Assembly (NCBI GenBank): GCA_012656075.1
Contig: JAAKBF010000010.1
Coordinates: forward strand, 124,001-188,000
Reading direction: 5' to 3'
From: Phytophthora hibernalis
Taxonomy: Eukaryota > Oomycota > Peronosporomycetes > Peronosporales > Peronosporaceae
DNA length: 64,000 nt
Part shown: positions 31,901 through 42,945 of the stretch, piece after piece
How the letters are laid out: the number at the start of each line of letters is the position of its first letter
Numbering within the stretch: position 1 is the stretch's first letter
Notes under the pieces: generated by a model
What the model was told of the DNA's origin: nothing
Databases searched by the model: none
The model's input: only the letters and a program-made list of their open reading frames with translations
Made by a program: the position numbers and the translations under genes

Positions 31901-33620
31901 TCACGGTGAATAATACCCTGTCGATGAATGTACACGAGGGCCTCCAAGATTTGTCGGAACATCGTCCAGATCTTATCGGGGTCTTTCCACAGTGCTCCTT
32001 TATCAATCACCTCTCTGAGAGCGTTGCCCTCACAGTACTCCATCTGAATGTACAGTTTCTCAAACTTCCGCTTTCTCTCAGGAACAGGGGTTTTATGGGG
32101 AAGCGCCTTACGGCGATAGTCGCTACCTTCGTCGTCGCTGGAGTCATCCACGACTTCCATTGGAGCTTCTTCCAAAGTTTCCCAGTCGAAGCCATCATCT
32201 GGATAGCTCTCCGACGCAAAGCGATGCGAAGAGAGTTGGAATGAATGGCTATTACTTCGTATGCTGCGGTTGTCATGGCGAGACGTCGGCCATAGCCCTG
32301 TGCTGCTCCCCATTGTGCCTAACCAGTCGTCTTCGTCCTCGTCTGTGGAGGTCATAGCCCCCAATCCGTCTCCAACGCCAGACGAAAGGCTTGCATCGCC
32401 ATACAAGTCTTCTTTTTCGCTTAGAACGGCGCCACTCAGCAAATCCTCTTCGTCGCTTAAATCACTGTCTTCAAGACCCGAGTCCTCTTCGTCGTCACTA
32501 GACATTCCACTTTCGCCTTCAATCCATGCCTGGAAATACCGCACAATATGGCGGTGCTGCATTCGAGAAATGGTCTTTACCTCGCGTAGGATTTTCTTCT
32601 TCATGGTTTTATCGTCCGGGTCCAGCTTCACTTTCTTCACCGCGTAAATCTGTCTATCCAGGCGGTTCCGTACCTTCACCACTTCACCTCCTCCTCCGCG
32701 TCCTAGCAGCCCCAGCTCCTTAAAATCACCGTGATACCTCGAGTGATATCGTTCCGCAGCTGCAACCGCGTCCAAATCCGACGTATCCGAGTCCGAGTCG
32801 GACAGACTCGACGAGCTGCCTTCGCGTCTCGAGCTCGCATCCGTCTGCTGCTCGTCGATACTCGATAAACCCTCTCCATCGCTACCACTGTACTCTCCAT
32901 CAATACTCGCCCGATGTCTTCGCCTCCTCCGCCGCGTCTTCTTGATTGTCTCTCGTTTCTTCCTCTCGGCGTCGATCAGCGCGATAATCTCCTCGTTCTT
33001 CGCGCGCGCTGCGCCTCCTGCTCTTGCTGCAGCGCGTCCTCCTCCTGCTTCTCTCTCGTCTCTTGATCCTGCTGTCGAGTCATCATCTGGTCGAAGAACG
33101 ACGACTGGTCCTTCAGGTGCTCCTGGATGAACTCGGTGGCGAACACCACGAGGTCGTACACGACGGCGTCCCCCACCTTCTCCAGGGCGAGCGCCTCCAT
33201 CCCGCGCTGCAGCTTCTGCGTCTCTGTATCTGACAGTCCGTGCTTGGGCTCCACCGTGATATTAGGCGGCTGTTGGAGCGGGTACGCGCGCGCCAAGTCG
33301 AAGTGCAGCAACACTTCGGCCGTCGTGGCCGAATCTGGTGTGGCTTCGCACGCCAACCGAATGGCGAAAATGTACGAGTAGAGCGGCGTGGCGCTCTGGC
33401 TTATGAGGTCCCGGTCGAAGATGGCCTGCAACACCTCCAGCTCCTGGGCCTGTAGCTCTCGCGCCTCGGCCAGCGTGGCAGCGTCATACGTGGCGGGTGC
33501 GTCTTGGACGCGCGTCTGCAGGGCGGAAAACGGAGCGTTCCGAGTGGAAATTTAGCTTGTTAGATGCAGTAGACGCAGGTGCACACACCTACCTCTCTTC
33601 TTCCCCTTCTTGCGGCCCAT
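28928..33620 (-). CDS. GCN2-like eIF2-alpha kinase (frame disturbed)
   Basis: Domain order is that of GCN2 (EIF2AK4). A short basic first exon starts at 33620 (MGRKKGKK). An RWD domain spans about 33510-33090, then a charged coiled linker. The kinase spans about 32745-31300: LGRGGGGEVVKVRN, VAVKK-type lysine in YAVKKVK, a long acidic insert, HRDIKPPNVFLD, GDFGLAV, AFYRAPEQ and LCERDPSKRP. A HisRS-like domain (about 31020-29500) and a C-terminal ribosome/dimer-binding region follow. Introns fit at 31647-31717, 31022-31092 and 30064-30132 (69-71 bp). Uncharged tRNA binding to the HisRS-like part would activate eIF2-alpha phosphorylation. Five one- or two-base indels break the frame at about 33001-33009, 31384-31388, 30727-30729, 30700-30704 and 30395-30398, all in simple runs. 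Confidence 0.85.
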
Positions 33621-33713
33621 GGACCGGTACACACCTGCGCGTAGAAGGTCGTGCTACGCTGGACTTGTGTGCGCCGATTCTAAATGAATCGTACTTAGCG
33701 AAGTGTATCGGCG

Positions 33714-34314
33714 ATGGAGGACGTGGTTGCGCGGATCAATGAGCTGCATCCCGAGTACCGGTATGCGTTCGTGACGTCCAAGAGTGGAGCGGGTAAGACG
33801 TACTTGTCGACTCAATTGGAGGGGTATAAAGTGTTGGAGCTGGATAAAGTGGTGAGAAGCGTTCGAAAAGCGTTCGGCTTGGAGGAGCACGCGGCGTTCC
33901 GAGTGTACAAGAACACGCTGTTTGAAGCTGTCACGGCGGCGTTTGTCGAGAGGATTCTTCTTTGAGAGCATCGTGGCAGTGGAATTGTGGTGGAAGGAGC
34001 TATTGCAGACGCAAATTGGTCAAGAGAGTCTTCTCGGGAAGTACGCGGCGTTCACGTTTGTGTATCTGCATCCGGTGGATGTGGACGCCTACGTGATGCG
34101 GATGATGAAGCGCTTCAAGCAGGACAAGGAAAACAACACCCGCGCACTGGCGGTGTGGCCTCACGTGACCCCGGATATTGAAGTCGTGAGCGACGACTCA
34201 CCTGAACTCAAAGAGTTCATGGTCAAGATGACCCGCTGGTCGATTGCCAAGTCGGCGCAGCGCTACAACCACTTTGAGCAGAACGGCCTCGACATGATCC
34301 GCGTGGAAGTGTAG
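33714..34314 (+). CDS. P-loop NTPase of unknown function (one frame break)
   Basis: The start region reads YAFVTSKSGAGKTYLSTQLEG, a Walker A motif (GxxGxGKT-like, SKSGAGKT), followed by an ELDKVVRSVRKAFG helix. The first frame stops at 33963; a second frame from about 33954 continues with FFFESIVAVELWWKELLQTQ and ends at 34314. Joined, the product is about 199 residues, a nucleotide- or nucleoside-kinase-like size. One extra base near 33951-33954 explains the break. Substrate unknown. Its ATG lies 93 bp from that of GCN2, head to head, with an imperfect palindrome (GATTCTAAATGAATC) at 33676-33690 between them. Confidence 0.65.
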
Positions 34315-34772
34315 ATGGCGGTGCTGGTGATGCAGATAATTGACAAGACACGCTTTGGTTTGTTGGTGCGTTTCAGTAGGAGAGGATAAGGCGTTCGCCA
34401 GTCGAGATTCTCGTTTCGATAGAGTTTTGCGCGCGTGAAAGCCTATCCATGTAGGAATCCTCACTGCGCCACTAAACAAAGATGTCGAGCGACATGCTGG
34501 TCGAGATCAGCTCCAAACATGTGCAAGAAAGCGATGTTTATGAAGAAAGCCAACAAAAGCGTGATGATGAAGACCGTCACTCACTTGTTAGCTCAGAAGG
34601 AGGCTGGTCATCCTGCATGCCACAAGAAAACTTTTGTCCTTGGCGTTTACGAGGAATGTCGACGAATGCATGATGATGAAAATCGCCACTCACATTTACC
34701 GCCATGACGACGTCGAGTCCCCTCCCCTACTTTGCATCGCTTTGTCAGCAGCTGGGTCAGGCTGACTCAGAC
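34315..34772. other. Intergenic region with a short repeated ORF
   Basis: A 63-codon frame at 34482-34673 has a good start context and encodes YEESQQKRDDEDRHS. A related YEECRRMHDDENRHS is encoded about 110 bp later in another frame (34643-34690), so this looks like an internal duplication, possibly of a small charged exon. No known family is recognised and expression is doubtful. Confidence 0.35.
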
Positions 34773-34786
34773 TCATTTCTGAATTT
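34773..34786 (+). promoter_or_regulatory. Oomycete-type initiator element
   Basis: TCATTTCTGAATTT matches 13 of 14 positions of the oomycete initiator core and lies 57 bp before the ATG at 34843. It supports that start over the in-frame codon at 34795. Confidence 0.55.
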
Positions 34787-34842
34787 GCTGCCTCGTGCAC
34801 ACCAAGCAGCACTCCCCATCCCCCAACGGTATCAAGAAGATC

Positions 34843-35886
34843 ATGGTCGCCGCTAAGATCCTCGTGGGTCTCGTGGGCTTCGGCACGGGCTCGAGCGTCT
34901 TCCACGCGCCGCTGCTCATGAGTTCGGGCGAGTTCGAGCTCACGCACGTGCTGGAGCGTTCGACCAGCAAGAGCCAAGTGCTGTCCCCTGCGCCTACCAT
35001 CGTGCGCTCCATGGACGAACTTCTGGCCACGGACGTGCAGCTCGTGGTCATCTCGACGCCCACGACGGTGCACTTCGAGCAAGCCAAGCAGGCCATGCAG
35101 GCCAAACGCCACGTGGTTGTGGACAAGCCGCTGTGCGTCACGGCGCAGCAGGCCGAAGAGCTCTGCGCCGTCGCCAAGGCCAACGGCGTACTCTTCTCCG
35201 TGTTCCAGAACCGCCGCTTTGACAGCGACTTTCTCACTGTGCGCAGCCTCATTGAGGACGGCACACTCGGACAAGTGCAGAAGTTCGAGGCTCACTACGA
35301 CCGCTACCGTCCTACCATGAAAGGCTACTGGAAGGAGAAGGCCGGTCTTTTCGGCGGCGTGCTCTACGACCTGGGTGCCCATGTAACGGACCAAGCGCTG
35401 CAGCTCTTCGGCAAACCTGATGCAGTCGACGCGGACGTGCAGATCCAGCGTGAAGGTGGTGAGAGCGAAGACTTCTTCCGTCTCGTGTTCAAGTACAAGC
35501 AGTTCCCTGAGAGAGAAGTGATTCTGGGTGCGGGTATGCTCGTCAAGGACCTCGGTCCCAAGTACACGGTGGTGGGCTCCAAGGGGACGTATGTCAAGTA
35601 CGGTGAGGATGGTCAGGAGGACGCGTTGCGTACTGGCAAGCGCCCGGGTGATGAAGGCTGGGGTCAGGAGCCTGAGAGCTCCTTTGGCAACTTCACCGAC
35701 GCCGTGACGGGTGAGACCCGTGTCATCCCCACCAAGCTCGGCTCGTATCAGGTCTACTACAAGAACATTGCGGCGGCGATCCGTGGAGAGGAGAAGCTGC
35801 TGGTGGACCCGGAAGGCATCGTCGACCAGATTCGCATCTTGGAAGAGGCCAAGAAGACCGAACGCGTGAACTACGTTTGTGTGTAA
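34843..35886 (+). CDS. GFO/IDH/MocA-family NAD(P)-dependent oxidoreductase
   Basis: A single exon encodes 347 residues. The Rossmann nucleotide-binding motif is VGFGTGSSVFHAPLL at residues 9-23; the family EKP-type motif appears as VVDKPLCVT. The C-terminal alpha/beta domain holds YWKEKAGLFGGVLYDLGAH, where the Asp and His are the usual catalytic or substrate residues. The protein resembles bacterial YdgJ/YvaA-like sugar or inositol dehydrogenases. The substrate cannot be told from sequence. It probably works in the cytosol (no targeting signal). The start was chosen at 34843 from the initiator position and the alignment of the first beta strand. Confidence 0.9.
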   Translation: MVAAKILVGLVGFGTGSSVFHAPLLMSSGEFELTHVLERSTSKSQVLSPAPTIVRSMDELLATDVQLVVISTPTTVHFEQAKQAMQAKRHVVVDKPLCVTAQQAEELCAVAKANGVLFSVFQNRRFDSDFLTVRSLIEDGTLGQVQKFEAHYDRYRPTMKGYWKEKAGLFGGVLYDLGAHVTDQALQLFGKPDAVDADVQIQREGGESEDFFRLVFKYKQFPEREVILGAGMLVKDLGPKYTVVGSKGTYVKYGEDGQEDALRTGKRPGDEGWGQEPESSFGNFTDAVTGETRVIPTKLGSYQVYYKNIAAAIRGEEKLLVDPEGIVDQIRILEEAKKTERVNYVCV

Positions 35887-36084
35887 GTTGAGACCGAGCA
35901 ACAAAACTTCACTCGTTTCCTCGAGCCTGATGAGCTTGTGGGCGATTTCCTTCACCAATTCGTTCAAGGTAACGAGTTTGTAAATGAACGCTCGATCCAT
36001 TTTACGTTGTCTGCTACATGTATTATAGTTTGAGGTTGACTGAGTCGGTTGGTGTCTTCAATGGTGATGGAAGCAGCTAAGCTA

Positions 36085-37804
36085 TCAATCGATCTGTGGC
36101 TGGAAGTTCTCGGATAAGCGTTTGTCAGCGAGCTCGATCTGTTGTCGTAAGCCAAATGCAATACACACAAGTGAGGCGATGGCAGGACCGCGACAAGTAC
36201 AAGAGTTGGCTGATACCTCGTCGAATGTGCATTGTAACAGCTCTCTCAGCCGCAAATTCTCGGCTTGCAGAGCTGCGTTCGCTTTCAGAGCCTCTTCTAG
36301 CGCTCGAGAAGACTGACACGAACAAGTTTGGCAGTCATCGCCGAACTGGTTCTCGCTCAAGCACTCGGAATCAGTGTGGTTGGTACCTGGTCTATAGACG
36401 CGAATCGTGTGAGCTAGCATCGAGTGAGCACAATGTCAATGATGTAAGTAGCTAACGTACGAAAGAGAACCATTCGAGTCCTCGCAGCTTCGAAGTTCGC
36501 TCCTAGACTTAGAAAATGTCCTGGTCTCGGATATTTGAGGTTTGTTGAATCGCTCTTCGATGTTCAGAGCATGTTGCATGATTTCCTCGAGTGGCAGAAC
36601 CTTGATGACATTATTCCCCCATCGCACACCACCAGCTTCGAACTGACAGAGTTTTCACTGTCTGTATTCCGTTGGGGTATGCAAACCATTCCAAGAGGAA
36701 GCCCTTGGTCGCGTACTGATCGCGGTACGTCTCCAATTTCAATCGTTTGCACCCAAGCGTACGATAGTCTGTCGCCGTAACTGCGTCCAACTTGTCGAAT
36801 GCAGGCGTTCCCTCTGTCTGCCACTAAGAAAGTATTGCTGTTCACTCCCCAGCACAAACTAACAGGCTGATCAAACAGCGCAATCTCGCAATTTCCGTCA
36901 GCGTGTCCAGGTTGGGCTTGCCCACATATCGTGCTCACTTTCCATGGACCATTCTCGCCCGAAGGTGGATGCAAACCTCGAATGGAATTGTTCATGGTGT
37001 CAGCTACCAGGAGTTCACCATTGGGGCCCGCGATAATGGCAGATGGGCTACGAAAAAGTGAACGCACTCCATCTCGACAGCCAGAAATTCGTTTACTCGC
37101 TGCAACAGACCCGGCACGATCCAGACGCTGCGAACCCGCACCCTTCGCTTCCAAGCCTGCATACGCTCCTGCAATCGTCTTGACGACCAGTTTTCCATTG
37201 CCAGCCCGTCGAATCTGACGAATGCAGTGATTACCTGTGTCAGCTACGATGATCGAGCCGTCCGCGTACTCGCATACACCTGCCGGGGAGTTGAAGCTCG
37301 CTTCGAGAGCAGCTCCATCGCGCCACCCCTTCTTGCCATTGCCGGCAAATGCAAACATCTCGACGTCGTCAGTGACTCTATATACATCCGCAAGTACGCT
37401 TCTGCTCGGCAACGCAGCCAATTTGATCTTGTGGTGTCCTGTATCGCACACAAAGAGGTGTCTCTCGTCTGCAGAGACAGCGATCCCCTTGGGTGTGAGC
37501 AGTCCCGTGTTCTTAAGAGTTTTCACATGACTCTTCCGTCTGCACTTGGACGTTGCACCACGATCTCGTTCAGGGATCACGAACCGCACTGCATTATTCT
37601 GTCAAACAACGTTAGACTTGCAGTGAACTAACTACCTGCTACGTCGGACCTTACATGTGCATCCGTGAAAGCCAACATTCCATCACGCAACGTGCAAACG
37701 CCAAAGGGCCGATTGAGTTCTGCCTCGCGTACACCTCCATCCAAATGCCCTCGTTTACCAGAACCAATGCATTGAAAGTCACCTCGATGGTTCCGTGTGG
37801 TCAT
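36085..37804 (-). CDS. NHL-repeat protein with C-terminal coiled coil
   Basis: Exon 1 (37804-37655) begins MTTRNHRGDFQCIGSG and contains the first NHL unit (LNRPFGVCTLRDGMLAFTDA). A 56-bp intron (37599-37654) joins it to exon 2 at NNAVRF. Further NHL units follow: LLTPKGIAVSADERHLFVCD, FNSPAGVCEYADGSIIVADT, FRSPSAIIAGPNGELLVADT and LFDQPVSLCWGVNSNTFLVA. NHL units form a beta-propeller for protein or RNA binding. Near 36616-36620 one G appears missing from a G run, after which IKVLPLEEIMQHALNIEE and, past a probable intron around 36415-36470, an ALEEALKANAALQAENLRLR coiled coil follow. A 72-bp in-frame segment at about 36143-36214 may be a retained intron. It is head to head with the coiled-coil gene. 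Confidence 0.78.
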
Positions 37805-37916
37805 GGTGTTGTTGAAGCACTAGAACTTCGATTGGGGATCAAATCAGTTTGCCAACGGACGTCCGTTCCTTTCGAGCAGCTCAGTCGCGAAACCACCCGT
37901 CGAGTAGCAACCAGCA

Positions 37917-40900
37917 ATGGAGCGAGTGTTGGCGCGTTCGGGTGCACGGCTGCGGTCATCGCGCCTTGCAGATAACCAGCGACCACTGGAAGATGTGGCG
38001 TCAAGGAGCTCTTCACCGTCTTCGGAAGACCGTGGACGTGACATTCTGTTGCGTCTTTTGAAGCAGATCACGGAGTTTCTCGAACGCAAGGAGATGATGA
38101 GTACACGCGTTGCAGCGTCCAAGGAATGGCGGAAAAGCCGAAGTCGACGACATTCTGAAAGCCGCAGTAATAACCTGTTCGAGGTGGTCATTCAGGTGTG
38201 CGAGCAACGCATGCGGCGACTCCAACGATCGGTAGGCAGTCAATTGAAAGTGATCTGTAGTGGTGACAACTGATGGCATTTGCTGATTGTTGTAGACTTC
38301 CTTTGGTGGACGAGAAGAGGAAGAGTGGAGTGCCCAATCTCCACGAATGTTGGTGGCTGAAGCTATCGTTCAAGAGCTGCTGGTGAGTCTCATGGAGCTT
38401 AGGATGAAAGAGAAGGAGACGTTGGTGATGGACGAAGTGGAGAGTGTGGAGATCATGCGTCAACTGCATGTACATCTGCAGAAAGACGAGGAACTGGTAC
38501 GTGGGTTGGCAATCTCCTCTCTTATGACTCTTCTAGGTTGCTAATGATTGTGGGTTGAAAACAAGGTTCGCACCAAGGTTTGCGTTGGAGCGGGAGACGA
38601 ACAGCAGTTGGGAGAACTTCAATTGATGCTAAGGACGGATTTCTTGGAGGAAGTAGAGGGAGCGGACAGTCCGCAGAAGCAGCAGCAGGTTGAGTCGATG
38701 GCGAACAATGAAGCCTCTCTACAGTTCGCTTGGGAGACAATCGATGATCAGAAGAAGGAGATCATTCGGCTACGAGCAGAAAACGAGGAGATCAAGCGCT
38801 TGGATGGCAATTCTGAATCGCTCTCAGATCTGAGAGCGTCGATGTTTGACGACGAACCGTCCAGGGTGATCAATCTGCTGCGGTCGCAGCTCTCTTCTCA
38901 TCATGACAAGAACCTGAATATCCTTCACGACCATATCCAACGACTGGAAAAAGCTTTGAAGAGCGCCACTGCCGCTTCACGTAAGACGCGTCGAGGATGG
39001 GATGGCTCGAAATCGACATTCGACTCGAGCCATAGCAGCGAGAAAGAAGACTGGTCTTCACTACTATCTCGCAGTGCTGTGGGGACAGACTTCTCACGGA
39101 CACAGAGACCAAGGAGGAAGTGCGATGAGTGCCGCAAAAACTCAGCATCGCTTCTCACGCTTCGTTCGGAAGTGAAACAGCTACGGGCTCATGCCTCCGC
39201 AGACGAAGAATCACTTCTACAAGCTGAAAAGGACCGCGGACATTCGCAACGAGAAAACTCTGCTCTCTCCACTGCGTTGCTCTCAGCGAAACAGAAGCAA
39301 GAAGAGCTACGTCAGATGATCCTTGACTTGACGCAGGAAAAACACCAACTACAGAATTTGGGTGACTCGCAGCAACGTACATCCGAACGCAGTATTTGCG
39401 TGCTGCAGGAGCAGATCAGCGCCTTAGAAGAACAGAAGACCCACCAAAAGCGGAAGCTTGACGAGCTAATCAGCAAGCACGATGCAGAATTCAGTGCAAA
39501 ACGGACTATTGCGAAGCAGTACGCGGACTTGCAGGATTCACATAAGAAGCTGTCTCAATCTACCGCTGAGCTCGAGAAGCAAGTAGTGAATCTGGACGAG
39601 ACTGCTCAGCGATGTGAGAAACTAGTGGAAGAAAGAGATTCGTCGCTAAGAAGGCTACAAACCCAACTGGGCTTGATGGAGGCAGATGGAGAATTACGAG
39701 CTGCAGAATTGCAGAAGAAGGACACGCTCGTTGACGAATTAAATACCAAGTTGTCGAGTGCGCAGCTTTGCTTGGATAACGTGGAGGTGGAGAAACGCAG
39801 AACAACCGGCGAAAACGAGCGACTTCTTCAAACACTTGACGAGTGCAAGCGAAAGAATCAACGTCTTGAAAATGGTTTTGAAGAACTCAAGCAAGGAAGG
39901 AGCTCCTTGCAAGCTTGCAACAGGTAGAGAGAGGGCATCAGCGCTGCAGTTGAGTGATCTTCAGCAAGCACGAGAGCAGCTTGAATCGTTGAAGTTGCAG
40001 CTTTCGTCTACAAAATCTGAATGCAATCGATTGGAACAAGCACTGTCGGAGGCCAATAAGGCTAGCAACTCTTCACGGAAGCAATATACCCAAGAAGTGG
40101 AACGGATGCAACACGAGCTGGAGACAATGCAGCAAAGGTGTTTGAAACTTGAAAAGCAAGTCAGTACCCAGCAGAACAATCTTGAGACTACGAAAAACGA
40201 GAATTGTGAGCGAATCGATAACCTGACTCAAGATCTGGCGGAATCTAAGACGGCAATGCTCATGTGGATGAACAAATATAACGCAAGCAGCGAAGAGAAA
40301 CAAAAACTTGAGGATGACATGCAGGGTCTGTCAGAGGAGCAGTATAGTCTGCAGCGTATGGTTGAGGAGCTGCAAGCTGAACATGATGCAAGTACTCGAG
40401 CTCAACATGCCAAAGCCGAAATTGAAACGGAACTACGAGAGGAAATTTCATCGCTGAACGAACAGCAGCGAACAATGGAGCGAGAGCGCCGTGTAGTGGA
40501 CCAAGAAAAGAAAGCACTTGTCAAACTAGTTCAGACATTGCAAGCTCGCCCAGAGCTGCAACAGCGAGCGTTCCGCGAAATGCTCATGGCATATCAGCGA
40601 GGGACCGAGCGCATACTGTGTGGTCTTTCTGAAAGTGTTACAGCCACGCTAAAAAGCTGAGAGCTGTAGAGGATAACTACCAAACGCTGAAAACTCGTTT
40701 GGCTAGTCGGAAGCAAGCTCAAAAAGTAGCGCAAGAACAGTTCGTGTCATCGAGTGGAAAGTATCGTCAGTCTCTCAAGCCTGCTTCTCCACAAATTGTT
40801 GTACAAGAAGAAAACTTTTCGAGCAGTTCTAATTCGCCGTTTGATGGTCTATCGACTTCGCGTCCAATGTGGCTTGAAAAAATTGTCCCTCTCGACACTA

Positions 40901-42156
40901 TGCATGATTGCTGCCAGCAGACCGATCTTCAACGTCGGGAGCAAGAAGCGTTGGCAAGGTCGTCGCTGGAAGGTCTCTTGAAACAGTGGAAATTGAAATT
41001 CTTTGCTCAAAGCTTAGTTGCAAACTCCTGCAAGAAGGAGGTACAGAGTCTCTCAGCCCAACTGAAGGTGTCACCAGGATCCAATGAAGAGCTGAAGAAG
41101 ACTCTTAAACTTCACCATCTCAACATTGTTGTAGCCCGACGACTCTCAAAAGAGCTTCGGTCGAAACAGCAAGCGCAATGCTTTGTGCATTGGAAGCATA
41201 ACATTCAAGTGCAGAGCTATCAAACGAAACTACGCGCCAGTGCTAGCGATCCTTTTCATCTGTCATACTCACCATCAACGACAATGGCCTTGGGTAACTG
41301 CATCAAGCTGGTTCGTCAATTCTGCGAGCCTACACGGAAACCGGACGATGAACAGCGCGAGAAGACGCAAGCTCGTGGAGCTGACGAGCTGACTGGTTAC
41401 TTGGTGGAGATCAACACCAAGGTTGCCAGTTGGCGGGTGGCTGTAGACCGTAAAATCGCAGAGTACGCCGAACGGAACATCCAACTCAAGTCTCTCCGGA
41501 CGAGATGCTCCGAACTAAAAGACCTGGTGGGCTTGAACCAACGTTTGATCGAGGAAATGGAGCGGAGAGCGGCCGGCCAACAGAGTGTTGTGGAAGCGGC
41601 TTGGGATTTCGCCACGGCGTACAAGGCGCTTTCACCTTCCGCGAGGGCCCAGGTTTTCCAGTCGCGAGACTTCCTTTGTGCGTCGAAAGGGATCGTGGAA
41701 GGGCTCAATTCGTTAGGACTACCTCGGTCGGTGAACAAGTTGAGTCAAACCATCAGTGTAAGTCACCGCGCTTCCGCGCGCAGGCAAACTGAAAGTGCAG
41801 CGTCCAAGAGAGTGAACTTCCTCTCAGCAAGTGCTGCTCCAGGCATTTCTCGTGGAAACAATTCTCGCGCAGTGGAAGCCCCAGAAAAGCCCCATAAGAA
41901 TCTGAATGACTCCAACATTGAGCTGCTGGAGGACGCGGTGGGGTCCCTGAAAGGTGCAGTGCAGAAGCAGCGAAGTCTTCAACGTGAACTGAAGGAAAAG
42001 GACCGTTCATTGACCGTCACGACAAAAGAACTCGAGAAACGGAACTTGCAGTTCCTGATGCTCAGGTCGTTTCTACAGTGGAAGTGTGCAAGTTCGAATC
42101 GTGATCGTCACAGACGTCGACAGCAAGCAGTAACTGCACGGGACCGTATGAAGTAA
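37917..42156 (+). CDS. Long coiled-coil protein (about 1,370 residues, two frame breaks)
   Basis: Exons fit at 37917-38231, 38296-38496 and about 38566-42156. The product is dominated by heptad-rich Glu/Gln/Lys/Leu coiled coil (for example FAWETIDDQKKEIIRLRAE and ALEEQKTHQKRKLDELIS), with a CDECRKN pair of cysteines and a C-terminal basic tail (RDRHRRRQQAVTARDRMK). No catalytic domain is visible; composition resembles centrosomal, Golgin or flagellar/basal-body structural proteins. Frames change once in 39880-39930 and again at the A run 40651-40655, where one A seems lost. Both flanks keep the same coiled-coil character, so a single gene is likely. Function is not assignable. Confidence 0.75.
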
Positions 42157-42901
42157 CACGCAGGTATTTCAAGAGGTCAGTGTAGATACACGTATCTGAA
42201 CGAGGAGGAGAGTGCTTTAGTACTAGGAACATGAATCCGATTGAAAACCAATGCGCAGTTTTTGTTATTCCAAGAAATGACTTGATGCAATGCGTTTGTC
42301 GTGTGACGGATAGCGTGGTTGAATGTGGCCAAAAAATTCAAGTGGTGGGCACTTCTCCACCTTGGTAAGCAGGCTGGAAGATCACGGTTTCAATGCAGCT
42401 GTCTTGAATTTCAGTGTTTTGGCGCGCATAGTGCGGACCTTGTGCTTCAAGGCTGTGCAGTTCTATCAACGATGCTGATTAAAGTTGCTTCGTGTTTCCT
42501 CGTGGAACCCTGTGAGTGCTTTAACCCCCGACCTCAAGCGACCTTTATTAATACAGTAGTCTCCAACATGCTAAATGGTTCATTCTAAGCAGTTAAGTGC
42601 AATTGTAAAATTTGTCGAACCGACGGACTGGAGACTTCGTGTACATGTACTCTGCGTTTTCCCCAAGTCCAAATGGGTTGTGGCCATCAACACCCCTTCC
42701 TGCTCACGGCACAATCGAGTTTTAATCACGACTCGTGCAAAGCGCTGCGAAGTTGAAGTGGGCAGAAACGCGTGGAGTGGAGACCTTCGTGGTTGATGCC
42801 AACATCAAGCTGAAGCGTCCAAGACCACCACGTCTCTTTTGCTGCGGAGACTTTCAGTGCTTCGGGTGCTTCGGTGGCTGCTTGGTTTGTTTTTCAAGGA
42901 C
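42157..42901. other. Intergenic region upstream of the GH3 gene
   Basis: No supported gene; short frames without motifs. Its right end carries the GH3 promoter. Confidence 0.5.
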
Positions 42902-42915
42902 TCATTTCCAAATCT
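42902..42915 (+). promoter_or_regulatory. Oomycete-type initiator element
   Basis: TCATTTCCAAATCT matches 13 of 14 positions of the initiator core and is 31 bp before the ATG at 42946. Confidence 0.55.
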
Positions 42916-42945
42916 GCCACAAGGGACGACATCACGTGAACCAGG

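Noticed and set aside
34696..36000. 434-codon minus-strand frame
   Set aside because: Antisense shadow of the GFO/IDH/MocA gene; His/Leu/Val-rich composition is typical of such shadows.
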